DNA from: PVC group bacterium | GTDB lineage: Bacteria; Verrucomicrobiota; Kiritimatiellia; CAIKKV01; PXCX01 | Reading direction: 5' to 3' | NCBI GenBank assembly: GCA_003567575.1 | Contig: PWZG01000318.1 | Span: forward strand, 1 to 5,963 | DNA: 5,963 nucleotides | In this document: positions 5,540 to 5,963 of the stretch, in pieces | Layout: every line of letters begins with the position of its first letter | How positions within the stretch are numbered: position 1 is the first letter of the stretch | The notes under the pieces: generated by a model | The model's input: the letters and a program-made list of their open reading frames with translations, nothing else | Databases searched by the model: none | What the model was told of the DNA's origin: nothing | Made by a program: the position numbers and the translations under genes

Positions 5540-5555
5540 CGACAACCCGTTGTCG
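5540..5555. promoter_or_regulatory. Dyad CGACAA-CCCG-TTGTCG in the leader of the 765-residue gene
   Basis: A perfect 6-bp inverted repeat with a 4-base centre lies in the predicted 5' leader. It can form an RNA hairpin or be a protein site. TGTCGG at 5507-5512 can pair with CCGACA at 5539-5544, an alternative fold that excludes the first and ends near the Shine-Dalgarno. The same TTGTCG hexamer recurs as a tandem pair at 5714-5731. Confidence 0.4.
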
Positions 5556-5589
5556 AAATATTGTCCGGCGATCAATCGGTAAAAATCAG

Positions 5590-5618
5590 AAAATAACCTA
5601 CCGGATGTATAAAGTCAA
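5590..5618 (-). promoter_or_regulatory. Sigma70-like promoter of the 765-residue gene
   Basis: On the minus strand TTGACT (5618-5613), a 17-base spacer and TATTTT (5595-5590). The -35 is close to consensus, the -10 fair, and the spacing optimal. Transcription would start near 5583, leaving a leader of roughly 95 bases that contains the dyad at 5540-5555. Confidence 0.6.
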
Positions 5619-5713
5619 CATCAGGACAATGCCCCAAAACTGAGGACTGTTGATTTTTGATTGGTGCTGAAAACAAATGCGTTACTCCTCGAACTTGTTA
5701 CTAATCGTCTCAG

Positions 5714-5731
5714 AATTGTCGCAATTGTCGC
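5714..5731. repeat. Tandem repeat AATTGTCGC x2
   Basis: Two exact adjacent 9-base units (5714-5722, 5723-5731), about 95 bases upstream of the predicted -35 box. They contain the TTGTCG hexamer that also forms the leader dyad at 5540-5555, so they may be activator or repressor half-sites. Confidence 0.45.
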
Positions 5732-5756
5732 ACCATAGCGCTCTGATAACGGCGGA

Positions 5757-5912
5757 TCCCCGGCCGGATGGAGACTGGGGTGTGACTGTGCGAAAGAAAC
5801 GGCGGGGGACCCGCCTCCGAGGCTCCGGCGCGGCACGCCGCCGTCTCCAGGGTGATGGAAACGGTTTGGGATACTGAAACGGCTATCCTGGAGCCGGCCG
5901 TCCCCGGCCGGA
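5757..5912. repeat. GC-rich palindromic element bounded by a 12-bp direct repeat
   Basis: TCCCCGGCCGGA occurs at 5757-5768 and 5901-5912. Between the copies TGGAGAC (5769-5775) can pair with GTCTCCA (5843-5849), enclosing hairpins GGCGGG-GGA-CCCGCC (5801-5815) and CGGCG-CGGCA-CGCCG. Near the end CCGGCC/GGCCGG forms another stem (5894-5911). The layered complementarity suggests a folded RNA or a dispersed intergenic repeat rather than coding sequence. I do not recognise it as a known RNA class. Confidence 0.4.
5858..5882. promoter_or_regulatory. Paired GAAACGG motifs, possible LacI-type operator
   Basis: GAAACGGTTT (5858-5867) contains AAAC-G-GTTT, close to the AAACGTTT core of LacI/GalR operators, and a second GAAACGG lies at 5876-5882, 18 bases on. 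It may control a rightward gene beyond the window. Weak call. Confidence 0.25.
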
Positions 5913-5963
5913 CGAGCGCAGGTAGCGACAAATATGAGACGCTTAATACTGCAACTAGAGGGA

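Larger units (their letters stand above)
5488..5963. other. Intergenic region upstream of the 765-residue gene
   Basis: About 475 bases without a supportable gene; the short open frames here have no RBS or recognisable motif. The half nearest the gene is the leader, promoter and TTGTCG motifs. The distal half is a GC-rich palindromic stretch (5757-5912) with GAAACGG repeats. The window ends in AGAGGGA (5957-5963), which could be the Shine-Dalgarno of a rightward gene starting just outside. Confidence 0.6.

Noticed and set aside
1..5963. CRISPR array, tRNA or rRNA
   Set aside because: No regularly spaced direct repeats of CRISPR size, no cloverleaf with a T-loop consensus and no rRNA motif were seen on either strand.

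Overview
The window looks like a bacterial accessory region with moderately high GC. It holds carbohydrate-metabolism genes of types common in polysaccharide-degrading bacteria. A PVC-type host (Verrucomicrobiota, Kiritimatiellota or Lentisphaerota) is my best guess. The basis is a sugar-phosphate isomerase/epimerase, a Gfo/Idh/MocA oxidoreductase with a GLDTSH-type N-terminus and a large alpha/alpha-toroid protein in one locus, plus intergenic TTCCAnCA octamer repeats of a kind I associate with those genomes. No rRNA, tRNA or housekeeping gene is present to settle the lineage.

Layout: (1) 3-341 (+) is the C-terminal end of a TIM-barrel sugar isomerase/epimerase. (2) 351-386 is a short hairpin plus octamer repeat, with an inverted, diverged copy at 2120-2156. 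(3) Between the two copies lies a minus-strand block: an ArsR-family regulator (1434-1793) with a perfect 10+10 bp inverted-repeat operator just upstream; an overlapping 58-residue Cys/His-rich small protein (1306-1482); a 129-bp nested palindrome with perfect 12-bp terminal inverted repeats (1171-1299); and a decayed transport locus (about 395-1158). The decayed locus is a colinear series of scraps: ABC-2 ATPase start, ABC-2 permease with an internal gap, and two pieces of an RND efflux pump. (4) 2235-3122 (+) is an intact Gfo/Idh/MocA oxidoreductase. (5) 3190-5487 (-) is a convergent 765-residue protein, predicted beta-rich at the N-terminus and an alpha/alpha toroid at the C-terminus, like some glycoside hydrolases or polysaccharide lyases. 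(6) 5488-5963 is non-coding. It holds a good sigma70-like promoter for the 765-residue gene, a dyad and tandem copies of a TTGTCG motif, and a GC-rich palindromic element.

Reading: the flanking genes suggest uptake and breakdown of a plant- or algal-type glycan, with cytoplasmic sugar oxidation and isomerisation. The middle block looks like a metal- or thiol-responsive efflux module. Its regulator and Cys-rich protein are still intact, while its transporters have been erased by several deletions. At least one of these deletions appears to have used a 5-bp microhomology.
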